Below are positions 8,702 to 20,307 of a DNA stretch of 63,531 nucleotides, in pieces. Both the position numbers and the translations under genes were made by a program. Every line of letters starts with the position of its first letter. The first letter of the stretch is position 1. The DNA lies in the NCBI RefSeq assembly GCF_030770395.1, contig NZ_CP132480.1, forward strand, positions 5,711,217-5,774,747. Reading direction: 5' to 3'. The notes beneath the pieces were generated by a model. It made no database searches, had not been told where the DNA came from, and saw only the letters and a list, made by a program, of their open reading frames with translations. Source of the stretch: Telluria beijingensis (GTDB lineage Bacteria; Pseudomonadota; Gammaproteobacteria; Burkholderiales; Burkholderiaceae_D).

Positions 8702-9724
8702 ATGTTGCGCACCCTCGTGATTTCCCCGAACTGGATCGGCGACGCCGTCATGGCCCAGCCGCTGCTGCGCCGGCTCAAGGAGCGCGAACCCGGGCGGCCG
8801 ATCGACGTGCTGGCGCCGACCTGGGTGGCGCCGGTGTGGCGCGCGATGGCCGAAGTCGATACCGTGATCGAGTCGCCGTTCAAGCACGGCGCGCTGCAGT
8901 GGAAGGAGCGCAAGGCATTCGCGAAGATGCTCAGGGCGCGCGGCTATGCCGACTCGTATGTGCTGCCGAATACCCTGAAGTTCGCCCTGATTCCCTGGCT
9001 GGCCGGGATCCCGAAACGGGTCGGCTACAAGGGCGAGATGCGCTATGGCCTGGTCAATGTGATGCACCACGACGACAAGGCGGCGCCGCGGCCGATGGCC
9101 CAGTTCTACCAGGCGCTGGCCGATGCGCCGGTGCGCGCCTTGCCGCGTCCCGAGCGCCTGCCCGAGCCGGCGATGACGGTGGCCGCGGGCGAGGCCGAGG
9201 CCGCGCTGGCGCGCCTGCAGCTGCCCGCCGGCGTGCACGTCGTGTTTGCCCCGGGCGCCGAGTTCGGGCCGGCCAAGCGCTGGCCGTCGGCCTATTTTGC
9301 CGAGCTGGCGCAGACCATCCTGGCCAACCGGCCGGACGCGCAGATCCTGCTGCTCGGCTCTCCCAAGGACCGCGCGGTGTGCGAGGAGATCACGGCCATC
9401 GTGCCGCAGGCGCACAACCTGGCCGGCTCGACCTCGCTCAGCGAAGCGATCGCGCTGATCTCGCGCGCCAGCGCGGTGGTGACCAACGACTCGGGCCTGA
9501 TGCACATCGGCGCGGCCCTGGGACGGCCGGTGGTGGCGATCTATGGTCCCACCGACCCGCGCCACACGCCGCCCTTGTCGCAACTGGCGCAGATCCTGTG
9601 GCTGCACATCGAATGCTCGCCCTGCCAGCAGCGCGAATGCCCGCTGGGGCACCAGAACTGCATGAAGCAGATCCTGCCACTCGATGTGTGGCAGCCCTTG
9701 CAACCCATGCTTGCCGGCGCCTGA
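8702..9724 (+). CDS. waaF: Lipopolysaccharide heptosyltransferase II
   Basis: Adds the second heptose to the inner core of LPS, from ADP-L-glycero-beta-D-manno-heptose, at the cytoplasmic face of the inner membrane. The 340-residue product is a GT9 family enzyme: N-terminal ISPNWIGDAVMAQPLL, a central FAPGAEFGPAKRWP motif, and a C-terminal nucleotide-binding segment TNDSGLMHIGAALGRPVVAIYG with the GPTDPRHTPP stretch. Length fits WaaF. It is followed after 46 bases by hldD, which makes its sugar donor. Confidence 0.92.
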   Translation: MLRTLVISPNWIGDAVMAQPLLRRLKEREPGRPIDVLAPTWVAPVWRAMAEVDTVIESPFKHGALQWKERKAFAKMLRARGYADSYVLPNTLKFALIPWLAGIPKRVGYKGEMRYGLVNVMHHDDKAAPRPMAQFYQALADAPVRALPRPERLPEPAMTVAAGEAEAALARLQLPAGVHVVFAPGAEFGPAKRWPSAYFAELAQTILANRPDAQILLLGSPKDRAVCEEITAIVPQAHNLAGSTSLSEAIALISRASAVVTNDSGLMHIGAALGRPVVAIYGPTDPRHTPPLSQLAQILWLHIECSPCQQRECPLGHQNCMKQILPLDVWQPLQPMLAGA

Positions 9725-9770
9725 GGTGTCATGACCGCGACGGCACGAACAATTTGAAGAGGACTTTATT

Positions 9771-10778
9771 ATGATTCTGGTTACCGGCGCCGCAGGCTTC
9801 ATCGGCGCGAACCTGGTGCATGCGCTGTCGCAGCGCGCGCCGTTCAGCGTCTTCGCGGTCGACAATATGTCGCGTCCCGAGAAGTTCCACAATATCGTCG
9901 ACGCCGAGATCGCCGACTATGCCGATAAAGAGGACTTCCTGGTGCGCCTGAAGGCGGGCGAATTCGACAACAAGTTCACCGCCGTGCTGCACCAGGGCGC
10001 CTGCTCCAACACGATGGAGACCGACGGCCGCTACATGATGAAGAATAACTACGACTATACGGTCGCCCTGTTCGAATTCTGCCAGCGCCAGGGCATCCCC
10101 TTCATCTATGCCTCGTCGGCCGCCGTGTATGGCGCCGGCACCGTGTTCCGCGAAGAGCGGCCGCTCGAGCGGCCGCTCAACGTCTACGGCTATTCGAAAT
10201 TCCTGTTCGACCAGTACCTGCGCCGCTACTGGCAGGCCAAGGGCCAGGACGCCGGCAGCCAGGTGGTCGGGCTGCGCTACTTCAACGTCTATGGACCGCT
10301 CGAAGGGCACAAGGGCACCATGGCCTCGGTGCCGTTCCACCAGTACCACCAGTTCCTCAAGGACGGCAAGGTCAGGCTGTTCGGCGCCAACGAAGGCTAC
10401 GAGGCCGGCACCCAGATGCGCGACTTCATCTACGTGGAAGACGTGGTCAAGGTCAACCTGTTCTTCCTCGATCACCCGGAAAAGCGCGGCATCTTCAACC
10501 TCGGCACCGGTCGCGCGCAGCCGTTCAACGACCTGGCCGTGGCCACGGTCAATGCGCTGGCCAACGAGGGCAAGCCGGCGCTGTCGCTGCAGCAGATCGT
10601 CGACCAGGGCCTGCTCGAGTACCTGCCATTCCCCGACAAACTGAAGGGCAAGTACCAGAGCTTCACCCAGGCCGATATCGCGGCGCTGCGCGCGGTCGGC
10701 TACGACGCACCGTTCACCGACGTGGCGACCGGCGTGGCGAAGTACATGGACTGGCTGCGCGCGCAACCGGCGCGCTGA
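9771..10778 (+). CDS. hldD: ADP-L-glycero-D-manno-heptose-6-epimerase
   Basis: Converts ADP-D-glycero- to ADP-L-glycero-D-manno-heptose for LPS core synthesis. The 335-residue extended SDR begins with the Rossmann motif [12 protein letters not shown], has the catalytic S-x-Y-xxx-K set (ASSAAVYG ... [11 protein letters not shown]) and the [10 protein letters not shown] and [12 protein letters not shown] motifs typical of HldD. A clear Shine-Dalgarno (gaagagga) precedes the ATG. It completes a two-gene core-heptose unit with waaF. Confidence 0.95.
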   Translation: MILVTGAAGFIGANLVHALSQRAPFSVFAVDNMSRPEKFHNIVDAEIADYADKEDFLVRLKAGEFDNKFTAVLHQGACSNTMETDGRYMMKNNYDYTVALFEFCQRQGIPFIYASSAAVYGAGTVFREERPLERPLNVYGYSKFLFDQYLRRYWQAKGQDAGSQVVGLRYFNVYGPLEGHKGTMASVPFHQYHQFLKDGKVRLFGANEGYEAGTQMRDFIYVEDVVKVNLFFLDHPEKRGIFNLGTGRAQPFNDLAVATVNALANEGKPALSLQQIVDQGLLEYLPFPDKLKGKYQSFTQADIAALRAVGYDAPFTDVATGVAKYMDWLRAQPAR

Positions 10779-10909
10779 TCTTTATATCTCGTTTACACCG
10801 CGCCCTGCGCTTTATACCCGGTTTTTACGCCTGAATCGCTAACCTGCTCGTGTTCCATGCGGCGCCCTCGCGCGCCGCATGGCTTCAACCACAACCACGA
10901 GCAGGAACC

Positions 10910-11662
10910 ATGAAAGCATCGATTCAAGCGCTCGCCGGCCTCGCGCTGGCGCTGACCCTGGCCGACACCGCCCAGGCCCAGGACCCCACTCCCGCATCCA
11001 GCATCAGCTGGAACGTCGCCGTCACCTCCGATTACCGCTACCGCGCCATCTCCCAGACCCGCCTGCGTCCCGCGCTGCAGGGCGGCGTCGACTACGTCCA
11101 CGCGGACGGCTGGTATGCCGGCGCCTGGGCCTCGACCATCAAGTGGGTCGAGGACGCCGGCGGCGACGGCGAGGTCGAGATCGACGTCTATGGCGGCAAG
11201 CGCGGCGAACTGTCGCCTGGGCTGAGCTACGACGTCGGTGTGCTGCGCTACTTCTACCCGGACAACGGCATGGGCCGGTTGCCGGGCTGGGTCAACGCCC
11301 ATACCACCGAGGTGTATGCGCAACTGGGCTATGGCCCGGCATATATCAAGTATTCGCACGCCACCACCAACCTGTTCGGCTTCGTCGACAGCGAGAACAG
11401 CGGCTACCTCGACGTCGGCGCCAACGTCGACGTCGGCAATGGCTTCACGCTGCAGCTGCATGCCGGGCGCCAGGAAGTGAAGAACAATCCCGCGTCCGAT
11501 TACACCGACTGGAAGATCGGCCTGAGCCGCCCGTTCGCGCTGGCCACGGTCAGCGTCGCCTACCTCGGCACCAGTGCCAATGAGTTAGCCTATACCTCGC
11601 CGGTCAACGGCAAGTTCACCGGCCGCGACGCCCTGCAGCTGACCGTCAGCCGCACCTTCTGA
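10910..11662 (+). CDS. TorF family putative porin (Gcw_chp)
   Basis: A 250-residue outer-membrane beta-barrel candidate. The signal peptide (ASIQALAGLALALTLADTAQAQD) is followed by the family opening SWNVAVTSDYRYRAISQT and repeated amphipathic strands; the protein ends LQLTVSRTF with a terminal Phe. ATG at 10910 is preceded by agcagga and gives the signal peptide at once. It lies 11 bases before the first small ORF of the kdp operon, so it may be cotranscribed and let K+ cross the outer membrane; that link is inferred from position only. Confidence 0.8.
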   Translation: MKASIQALAGLALALTLADTAQAQDPTPASSISWNVAVTSDYRYRAISQTRLRPALQGGVDYVHADGWYAGAWASTIKWVEDAGGDGEVEIDVYGGKRGELSPGLSYDVGVLRYFYPDNGMGRLPGWVNAHTTEVYAQLGYGPAYIKYSHATTNLFGFVDSENSGYLDVGANVDVGNGFTLQLHAGRQEVKNNPASDYTDWKIGLSRPFALATVSVAYLGTSANELAYTSPVNGKFTGRDALQLTVSRTF

Positions 11663-11673
11663 AAGCGCACGCC

Positions 11674-11766
11674 ATGGACCTCGTCTACCTCGGTGCGCTC
11701 CTGATCTTCGTCCGCCTGACCTGCCTGCTGGTGGCCGGTTGCGAACAAGCGGGAGGCAAGCCATGA
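11674..11766 (+). CDS. 30-residue single-helix protein at the head of the kdp operon
   Basis: A small ORF coding for a hydrophobic helix ([20 protein letters not shown]) and a short polar tail. The stop overlaps the kdpF start (ATGA). The reading frame, the operon-style overlap and the acidic/aromatic N-terminus MDLVYL are typical of a small protein that I recall being common ahead of kdpF in proteobacterial kdp operons, sometimes annotated only as a K+-transport-related short ORF. Function is not known. It might be a second KdpF-like stabilising helix of the Kdp complex. Confidence 0.55.
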   Translation: MDLVYLGALLIFVRLTCLLVAGCEQAGGKP

Positions 11767-11852
11767 ACCTCTCCTACCTGGTCGGCGGCCTGGCCGCCGC
11801 CGCATTGCTGGTCTACCTGCTGGTGGCCCTGTTCAAGCCGGAGGCGCTGTGA
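11763..11852 (+). CDS. kdpF: K+-transporting ATPase small subunit KdpF
   Basis: A 29-residue membrane peptide (core [18 protein letters not shown]) with the usual KdpF ending L-F-K-P-E-x-x. It stabilises the KdpFABC complex in the inner membrane. Its start overlaps the stop of the preceding small ORF, and its own TGA overlaps the kdpA ATG (tgATGa), so the three are translationally coupled. Confidence 0.85.
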   Translation: MNLSYLVGGLAAAALLVYLLVALFKPEAL

Positions 11853-13588
11853 TGAGCCCCGAATTCTTCCTCCTGCTCGCCGTCTTCCTGGTGGTGCTGC
11901 TGGCGCTGGCCTGGCCGCTGGGCCGCTTCATCGCGCGCATCGCCGGCGAGGGCAGGGTGCCAGGCATGGGCTGGCTTGCCGGCATCGAAGGCGCGTTGTA
12001 CCGCCTGGCCGGCCCCGCCGCCAGCGGCGCCCAGTCGTGGCGCGCCTATGCGCTGGCGCTGGTCGCCTTCAATACCGTCGGCGCGCTGTTCGTCTATGCG
12101 CTGCAGCGCCTGCAGGCCTGGCTGCCGCTCAATCCAGAAGGCATGGCCAACGTCAGCCCGGACTCGAGCTTCAACACCGCCATCAGCTTCGTCGCCAACA
12201 CCAACTGGCAGGGCTATAGCGGCGAACAGACCATGAGCATCCTGACCCAGATGCTGGGCCTGGCCGGCCAGAACTTCTTCTCGGCCGCCACCGGCATCGC
12301 CGTCGTGTTCGCGCTGGTGCGCGGCTTCGCCGCGAAGTCGGGCGGCGCGATCGGCAACTTCTGGGTCGACCTGACCCGCTCGACCCTGTACCTGCTGCTG
12401 CCCCTGTCGCTGATCCTGGCCGTGTTCCTGGCCGGGCAGGGCGTGGTGCAGAACCTGGCGGGCCACGTCGATGCGCGCCTGCTCGAGCCGGTGACGTATA
12501 CGGTCGATGCTACCGAGGCGCGTGCCGATACCCAGGTGATCCCGATGGGGCCCGTCGCTTCGCAGGAAGCGATCAAGATGCTGGGCACGAACGGCGGCGG
12601 CTACTTCAACGCCAACTCCTCGCATCCGTTCGAGAACCCGAATGCGCTGACCAACTTCGCGCAGATGGTCGCCATCCTCCTGATTCCGGCCGCGCTGTGC
12701 TTCGCCTTCGGCCACATGGTGGGCGACATCCGCCAGGGCTGGGCGGTGCTTGGCACCATGACCCTGCTGTTCGTCATCGCGGCGGTGGCCACCTTCGCCG
12801 CCGAGCAGCAGGCCAATCCGCTGCTCACGCAACTGGGCGTCGACCCGGCCGGCGGCAATATGGAAGGCAAGGAGACCCGCTTCGGCATCGCCGCCTCGAG
12901 CCTGTTCGCAGTGGTGACCACGGCCGCCTCGTGCGGCGCGGTGAATGCCATGCACGATTCCTTCATGCCGCTGGGCGGCATGGTGCCGATGGTGCTGATG
13001 CAGTTCGGCGAAGTGGTGTTCGGCGGCGTCGGTTCGGGCCTGTACGGCATGCTGGTGTTCGCGATCCTGGCGGTGTTCATCGCCGGCCTGATGATCGGCC
13101 GCACGCCGGAATACCTGGGCAAGAAGATCCAGGCCTACGAGATGAAGATGGCGGCGCTGGTGATCCTGGTCACGCCCTGCCTGGTGTTGCTGGGCACCGC
13201 GCTGGCCGTGACGTCGGCCGCGGGCACGGTGGGCGTGGCCAATCCGGGCGCGCACGGCTTCTCCGAGATCCTGTATGCGCTGACCTCGGCCGCCAACAAC
13301 AATGGCAGCGCTTTTGCCGGTCTGTCCGCCAACACGCCGTTCTACAACACCCTGCTGGGCGTGGCGATGTGGTTCGGCCGCTTTGCCGTGATCGTGCCGG
13401 TGCTGGCCATTGCAGGCTCGCTGGCTGCCCGCCAGCGCCTGCCCGCCACCCCTGGCACCCTGCCTACCCATGGCCTCATGTTCGTCGGCATGCTGTCCGC
13501 CGTCGTCGTGCTGGTCGGTGTCCTCAACTACGTCCCGGCCCTGGCCCTGGGCCCGGTGGTCGAACACCTCCAGCTGTTCGGAGAGTGA
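11852..13588 (+). CDS. kdpA: K+-transporting ATPase channel subunit KdpA
   Basis: Potassium-selective, channel-like subunit of the high-affinity KdpFABC pump. The 578-residue product has about ten membrane helices and the four pore-loop repeats of the family, among them [35 protein letters not shown], and [16 protein letters not shown] at 11852 is used; a GTG one codon earlier is also in frame. kdpB begins 1 base after the stop. Confidence 0.97.
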   Translation: MSPEFFLLLAVFLVVLLALAWPLGRFIARIAGEGRVPGMGWLAGIEGALYRLAGPAASGAQSWRAYALALVAFNTVGALFVYALQRLQAWLPLNPEGMANVSPDSSFNTAISFVANTNWQGYSGEQTMSILTQMLGLAGQNFFSAATGIAVVFALVRGFAAKSGGAIGNFWVDLTRSTLYLLLPLSLILAVFLAGQGVVQNLAGHVDARLLEPVTYTVDATEARADTQVIPMGPVASQEAIKMLGTNGGGYFNANSSHPFENPNALTNFAQMVAILLIPAALCFAFGHMVGDIRQGWAVLGTMTLLFVIAAVATFAAEQQANPLLTQLGVDPAGGNMEGKETRFGIAASSLFAVVTTAASCGAVNAMHDSFMPLGGMVPMVLMQFGEVVFGGVGSGLYGMLVFAILAVFIAGLMIGRTPEYLGKKIQAYEMKMAALVILVTPCLVLLGTALAVTSAAGTVGVANPGAHGFSEILYALTSAANNNGSAFAGLSANTPFYNTLLGVAMWFGRFAVIVPVLAIAGSLAARQRLPATPGTLPTHGLMFVGMLSAVVVLVGVLNYVPALALGPVVEHLQLFGE

Positions 13589-13589
13589 T

Positions 13590-15713
<2,124 letters not shown>

Positions 15714-15722
15714 GGAGTTCGC

Positions 15723-16307
15723 ATGCAATCGATTCTTCGCCCCGCGCTGGTGCTGTTCGCGGCGCTTACCCTGGCCTGCGGCGTGCTGTATCCGCTGCTG
15801 GTCACCGGCGTGGCCCAGGCCGCGTTTCCGGCGCAGGCCAATGGCAGCCTGGTCGAGCGCGATGGCCAGGTGGTTGGCTCGCGCCTGATCGGCCAGCCGT
15901 TCACTGCGCCCGGCTATTTCTGGGGCCGTCCCTCGGCCACCGCGCCGATGGCCAACAACGGCGGCGGCTCGGGCGGCTCGAACCAGGGCCCGCTCAACCC
16001 CGCATTGCAGGAAGCCGTCAAGGCGCGAATCGCGGCGCTGCGCGCCCTCGATCCGGCCAATACGGCGCCGGTGCCGGTCGACCTGGTGACGGCGTCGGCC
16101 AGCGGCCTCGATCCCGAGATCAGCGTGGCGGCCGCGCGCTACCAGGCGGCGCGGGTGGCGCGCGCGCGTCAACTGCCGGCCGAGGAGGTCAATGCCCTGG
16201 TCGAAACGCATACCGAGCGGCCTTTCCTGGGTCTGTTCGGCGAGCCGCGCGTGAACGTGCTGGCGCTGAACATGGCGCTGGACGGTGAAAGCGGGCATAC
16301 TCGCTGA
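15723..16307 (+). CDS. kdpC: K+-transporting ATPase subunit KdpC
   Basis: Single-span accessory subunit of the Kdp pump. The 194-residue protein has one N-terminal membrane helix ([20 protein letters not shown]) and the conserved soluble part: [33 protein letters not shown], and the C-terminal [22 protein letters not shown]. It starts 9 bases after kdpB with aaggag as ribosome binding site, and kdpD follows after 3 bases. Confidence 0.96.
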   Translation: MQSILRPALVLFAALTLACGVLYPLLVTGVAQAAFPAQANGSLVERDGQVVGSRLIGQPFTAPGYFWGRPSATAPMANNGGGSGGSNQGPLNPALQEAVKARIAALRALDPANTAPVPVDLVTASASGLDPEISVAAARYQAARVARARQLPAEEVNALVETHTERPFLGLFGEPRVNVLALNMALDGESGHTR

Positions 16308-16310
16308 ACC

Positions 16311-19019
16311 ATGCCGCACGATCCACAGCGACCCGATCCCGACGCCCTGCTTGCCCAGATGCGCGCGGACGAGCGGCGCGCCGCGCGCGGCCGGCTGCGC
16401 ATCTATTTCGGCGCCTCGGCCGGCGTCGGCAAGACCTACGCCATGCTGCAAGAGGCGCGCAAGCTGCAGGCGGAAGGCAAGGCGCCGCTGGTCGGCGTGA
16501 TCGAAACCCACGGCCGGGCCGAGACGGCGCGCCTGCTCGACGGCCTCGAGCTGCTGCCGCGGCGCCGCGTCGATCACCGCGGCCGCCAGCTCGATGAATT
16601 CGACCTCGACGCCGCGCTCGCGCGCGCCCCCGGCGTCATCCTGGTCGACGAGCTGGCGCATTCCAATGCCCCCGGCTCGCGCCATCCCAAGCGCTGGCAA
16701 GACGTCGAAGAGCTGCTCGACGCCGGCATCGACGTGCTCACCACGGTCAACGTCCAGCACCTGGAAAGCCTGAACGACGTGGTCGGCGGCATTGCCGGCA
16801 TCCGCGTGAGCGAGACTGTACCTGACCGCGTGTTTGACGCCGCCGACGAGGTGATCCTGGTCGACCTTCCGGCGGATGCGCTGCTGGCGCGCCTGAAAGA
16901 GGGCAAGGTCTACCATCCGCAACAGGCCGAACGGGCGGCCGGCAACTTCTTCAAGAAGGGCAACCTGATTGCGTTGCGCGAACTGGCGCTGCGCCGCACC
17001 GCCGACCGGGTCGAGGGCGACGTGCGCGCCTGGCGCGAGGCGCAGTCGGTCGAGGTGATCTGGAAGACCGGCGCCGGCCTGCTGGTGTGCGTCGGCCCCG
17101 GCGCACATGCCGAGCACGTGGTGAGGAGTGGCGCGCGCATGGCGTCCCAGCTCGGCGCCGGCTGGCATGCGGTGTACGTCGAGACCCCGCGCCTGGCGCG
17201 ACTGCCCGATGGCGCGCGCCAGCGCATCATGGACACGCTGGCGCTGGCGCAAGACCTGGGCGCCACCACGGCCGTGCTGTCCGGCGACGAGGTCGCCACG
17301 CTCACCATCGAATACGCGCGCGACCACAACCTGTCGCGCATCGCGCTCGGCCGCGCCGGGTCGCCGTGGCGCAGGCGCCTGGCGCGCCGCCTCGCGCGCC
17401 AGGCGCCGGGCATCGACCTGGTCGAGATCGGCCAGCCGGCGGTGCCGCCCGCACCCGTGGCCACGTCCGCGCCCGATGCCGGCGCGCGGCCACGCCGGCC
17501 GCTGCTGCCCCATGCGCTGGCGGCCGGCGCCAGCATCCTGGTCGCGATCCTGGCCACGCCGCTGCGACCCTGGCTCGATCCGGTCAATATCGTCATGCTG
17601 TTCCTGCTGGTGGTGCTATTGACGGCGATCCGGTTCGGACGCGCGCCATCGGTCACCGCCACCTGCGTCGGCGTGGCCGCCTTCGATTTCTTCTTCGTGC
17701 CGCCGCGCTTCGATTTCGCCGTCACCGACGTGCAGTACCTGGTCACGTTCGGGGTGATGCTGGCAGTGGGCCTGGTCACCGGCCACCTGGCCGCCGGCCT
17801 GCGCTTCCAGGCGCGCGCAGCCAGCCGGCGCGAACGCAGGGTGCGCGCACTGTACGAATTCGCGCGCGAACTGTCCGGCGTGCTGGCGGCTTCGCAGGTA
17901 TTCGAATCGAGCCGCGCCGTGATCCAGAACGCTTTCAATGCGCGCGCCACCCTGCTGGTGCCGGATGCCGACGGACGGCTCGGCATGCCGCCGGCGGACG
18001 ACGGCGGCCCGGCCGCGCCGCTGCCGCCGAACGTCGATCCAGGCGTGGCGCAGTGGGCCTTCGACCATGCGCGGCCGGCCGGTCTGGGCACCGACACCTT
18101 GCCGGCCAGCGGCCTGTTCTACCTGCCGCTGGTGGCGCCGATGCGCACCCGCGGCGTGCTGGCGATCGAACCGGAGGGCGGGCGCTGGGTGCTGGTCCCG
18201 GAGCAGCGGCGCCAGCTCGACGCGCTGGCGGCGCTGGCCGCGATCGCGCTCGAGCGCGTGCATTACGTGGAGGTGGCGCAGGCGGCCCTGGTGAACATGG
18301 AGTCGGAACGCCTGCGCAACTCGCTGCTGGCGGCGCTGTCGCACGACCTGCGCACGCCGCTGACGGCGCTGGTCGGGCTGTCCGAGTCGCTGCTGAGGGG
18401 CGAGTCACTGGCGGAAGCGCCGCGGGCGCTGGCCCAGTCGCTGCACGATGAGGCGGTGCGCATGGCCACTCTGGTGGCGAACCTGCTCGACATGGCGCGC
18501 ATCGAGAGCGGCGAGGTACGCTTCAACCTGGAGTGGCAGGCGCTGGAAGAAGTCGTCGGCAGCGCGCTGCGCGCCTGCGGCGCCGCGCTGGGCGCGCACG
18601 TGGTCGCGGTGCGACTGGCGCCGGATTTGCCGCTGGTGCGCTTCGATGCGGTGCTGATCGAGCGGGTGTTGTGCAACCTGGTCGAGAATGCAGCAAAATA
18701 CACGCCGAGCGGCTCGCGCATCGAGATCGAAGCCGCCCGGCGCGGCGCCTGGATCGACGTCACGGTCAGCGACGACGGCCCCGGCCTGCGTCCTGGCAGC
18801 GAAGAAGCGGTATTCGAAAAATTCACGCGCGGCGAACGCGAGTCGGCCTTGCCCGGCGTGGGCCTGGGCCTGGCGATCTGCCGCGCGATCGTCGAGGCGC
18901 ACGGCGGCACGATCCGCGCCTGCGCCTCGCCACTGGGCGGCGCCGCTTTCGTGTTCGCGCTGCCGGCCGGCACGCCCCCCGCGCTCGACATGCTCTCAAT
19001 GGAAAGAGACGATGACTGA
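16311..19019 (+). CDS. kdpD: Osmosensitive K+ channel histidine kinase KdpD
   Basis: Membrane sensor kinase that controls kdp expression. In order along 902 residues: KdpD N-terminal domain with Walker A-like GASAGVGKTYAML (~residues 30-42), a Usp-like domain (~240-370), four close membrane helices (DUF4118, ~395-495), a GAF-like region (~520-650), then HisKA with H678 in ALSHDLRTPLTAL and a HATPase with NLVENAAKYTPSG, DDGPGLRPG and GVGLGLAICRAI. The stop overlaps the kdpE start by 8 bases. The Ala/Pro-rich insert before the membrane part is specific to this protein. Confidence 0.95.
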   Translation: MPHDPQRPDPDALLAQMRADERRAARGRLRIYFGASAGVGKTYAMLQEARKLQAEGKAPLVGVIETHGRAETARLLDGLELLPRRRVDHRGRQLDEFDLDAALARAPGVILVDELAHSNAPGSRHPKRWQDVEELLDAGIDVLTTVNVQHLESLNDVVGGIAGIRVSETVPDRVFDAADEVILVDLPADALLARLKEGKVYHPQQAERAAGNFFKKGNLIALRELALRRTADRVEGDVRAWREAQSVEVIWKTGAGLLVCVGPGAHAEHVVRSGARMASQLGAGWHAVYVETPRLARLPDGARQRIMDTLALAQDLGATTAVLSGDEVATLTIEYARDHNLSRIALGRAGSPWRRRLARRLARQAPGIDLVEIGQPAVPPAPVATSAPDAGARPRRPLLPHALAAGASILVAILATPLRPWLDPVNIVMLFLLVVLLTAIRFGRAPSVTATCVGVAAFDFFFVPPRFDFAVTDVQYLVTFGVMLAVGLVTGHLAAGLRFQARAASRRERRVRALYEFARELSGVLAASQVFESSRAVIQNAFNARATLLVPDADGRLGMPPADDGGPAAPLPPNVDPGVAQWAFDHARPAGLGTDTLPASGLFYLPLVAPMRTRGVLAIEPEGGRWVLVPEQRRQLDALAALAAIALERVHYVEVAQAALVNMESERLRNSLLAALSHDLRTPLTALVGLSESLLRGESLAEAPRALAQSLHDEAVRMATLVANLLDMARIESGEVRFNLEWQALEEVVGSALRACGAALGAHVVAVRLAPDLPLVRFDAVLIERVLCNLVENAAKYTPSGSRIEIEAARRGAWIDVTVSDDGPGLRPGSEEAVFEKFTRGERESALPGVGLGLAICRAIVEAHGGTIRACASPLGGAAFVFALPAGTPPALDMLSMERDDD

Positions 19020-19704
19020 CGCTCCCTGCGCCTTGCTGGTCGAGGACGAACCGCACATCCGCCGCTTCGTGCGCGCGGCCCTGGAACAGGAGGGCTGGCA
19101 GGTGCACGAGTCGGTGAGCATGGCGCGCGGCCTGATCGACGCCGGCACGCGCCGCCCGGACCTGGTGGTGCTCGACCTCGGCCTGCCCGACGGCGACGGC
19201 ATCGACTTCATCCAGGACGTACGAAAATGGTCGACGGTGCCGATTATCGTGCTGTCTGCGCGGGTAGCCGAATCCGAAAAAATCCGCGCGCTCGACGCCG
19301 GCGCCGACGACTACCTGACCAAGCCCTTCGGCACCGGCGAGTTGCTGGCCCGGGTCCGCGCCACCCTGCGCCGCCAGCGCAAGGCCGCCACCGGCGGCGA
19401 CGAGACGATCCGCTTCGGCGAGGTAACGATCGACCCGCAAGCACGCGCCGTCACCCGCGCCGGCGCCCACGTGCACCTGACCCCAACCGAATACCGCCTG
19501 CTGTCGGTGCTTGCCGCCAACGCGGGAAGGGTGATGACAGCCCCCCAACTCCTACGCGCCGTCTGGGGCCCGGGCCACGTCGAGAGCGGCCACTACCTGC
19601 GCATCTACATGGGCCACCTGCGCCACAAACTCGAACCCGACCCCACCCAACCCCGCCACCTGCTCACCGAAACCGGCGTCGGCTACCGCCTCTGGCTCGG
19701 CTAA
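19012..19704 (+). CDS. kdpE: Response regulator KdpE (OmpR type)
   Basis: DNA-binding partner of KdpD, activating kdpFABC under K+ limitation. The 230-residue protein has a receiver domain with acidic pocket VEDEPHIRR, phospho-acceptor D55 (VLDLGLPDGDG), and the conserved Lys in DDYLTKPFG, then a winged-helix domain (LTPTEYRLLSVLAANAGRV). It starts inside the last codons of kdpD (ATG at 19012), which indicates translational coupling. Two palindromic repeats follow its stop. Confidence 0.95.
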   Translation: MTDAPCALLVEDEPHIRRFVRAALEQEGWQVHESVSMARGLIDAGTRRPDLVVLDLGLPDGDGIDFIQDVRKWSTVPIIVLSARVAESEKIRALDAGADDYLTKPFGTGELLARVRATLRRQRKAATGGDETIRFGEVTIDPQARAVTRAGAHVHLTPTEYRLLSVLAANAGRVMTAPQLLRAVWGPGHVESGHYLRIYMGHLRHKLEPDPTQPRHLLTETGVGYRLWLG

Positions 19705-19729
19705 CCTTTCCCCCACCCCATTTCTCAAC

Positions 19730-19799
19730 AATGAGGGTCAGAGTAGAATTCTTTGATAACATTCGAATATTGTCAGTTAATTCGACTTTGACCCTCATT
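19730..19799. repeat. Palindromic repeat element D1
   Basis: A 70-bp element whose ends are near-perfect inverted copies: it opens aatgagggtcagagt and closes actttgaccctcatt. The composition is AT-rich and unlike the neighbouring genes. A second copy lies 28 bases on. Confidence 0.7.
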
Positions 19800-19827
19800 G
19801 ATATTCTCAAAAGGCGCTTACCCACCA

Positions 19828-19896
19828 ATTAGGGTCAGAGTCGAATTCTTTGACAACTTTAAGGAATTGCCCAATAAATCTACTCTGACCCTCATT
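19828..19896. repeat. Palindromic repeat element D2
   Basis: A 69-bp sister of D1: opens aattagggtcagagtcgaa and closes tactctgaccctcatt. Together D1 and D2 hold four copies of a ~21-base unit in alternating orientation, a REPIN-like arrangement. Coding-like sequence starts immediately after its right end. Confidence 0.7.
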
Positions 19897-19951
19897 AATT
19901 GTTCAGTATCGTGCGATCATATTCCTCGTCGTAGCTGGCCCGGCGCAGCCA

Positions 19952-20245
19952 GTGGCGCCGGCCGCGCCGGCGGCGGAGCTGGACGATACACGGGCCCTGG
20001 TGCGGCGCTGCCTGCTGTGCGGCCTGGATGGCGGCGTCGAGACGCTGGGCGACGACCAGCCCTTCGCCGAAGTGGGGCTGGACTCGCTGTCGGCGCTGCC
20101 GGTGGCGCTGGAGCTCGAACGCCAGACCGGGATGACGGTCAATGCCGAGCTGTTATATGAATACCAGACGGTGGCCCTGCTGGCCGCCTATCTCGACGCG
20201 CGGCGGGCGGCGGGGGCGCCAGAAGCAGGCGTGGCGGGCGCTTGA
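19952..20245 (+). pseudogene. Acyl/peptidyl carrier protein domain, probably a 3' remnant of a larger enzyme
   Basis: The ~97 residues hold a complete carrier fold with the phosphopantetheine Ser in VGLDSLSALPVALELE and the usual YEYQTVALLAAYL helix end. An Ala/Pro-rich linker-like stretch precedes it. The frame is open upstream to an in-frame TGA at 19886-19888, which lies inside repeat D2; in between there is neither an ATG nor a ribosome binding site, only GTG at 19952 without one. The linker plus missing start suggests the C-terminal end of a PKS/NRPS-like or acyltransferase protein whose 5' part was lost at the repeat. A stand-alone carrier protein with a GTG start cannot be excluded. 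gltX begins 62 bases later. Confidence 0.5.
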
Positions 20246-20307
20246 GCGATGCTGCCGCGGGCAGGGCAACGGGGTAGAATACGCCTTTTACCTGATTGCT
20301 TTCCGCC

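Noticed and set aside
7523..9892. A 789-codon minus-strand frame over the ABC-F gene and waaF
   Set aside because: Covers two genes with clear motifs on the other strand and has low-complexity composition.
10833..10846. Another xylan-type operator (tgaatcgctaacc) near the porin
   Set aside because: The invariant GCG spacing is one base short and the neighbouring genes are unrelated to xylan.
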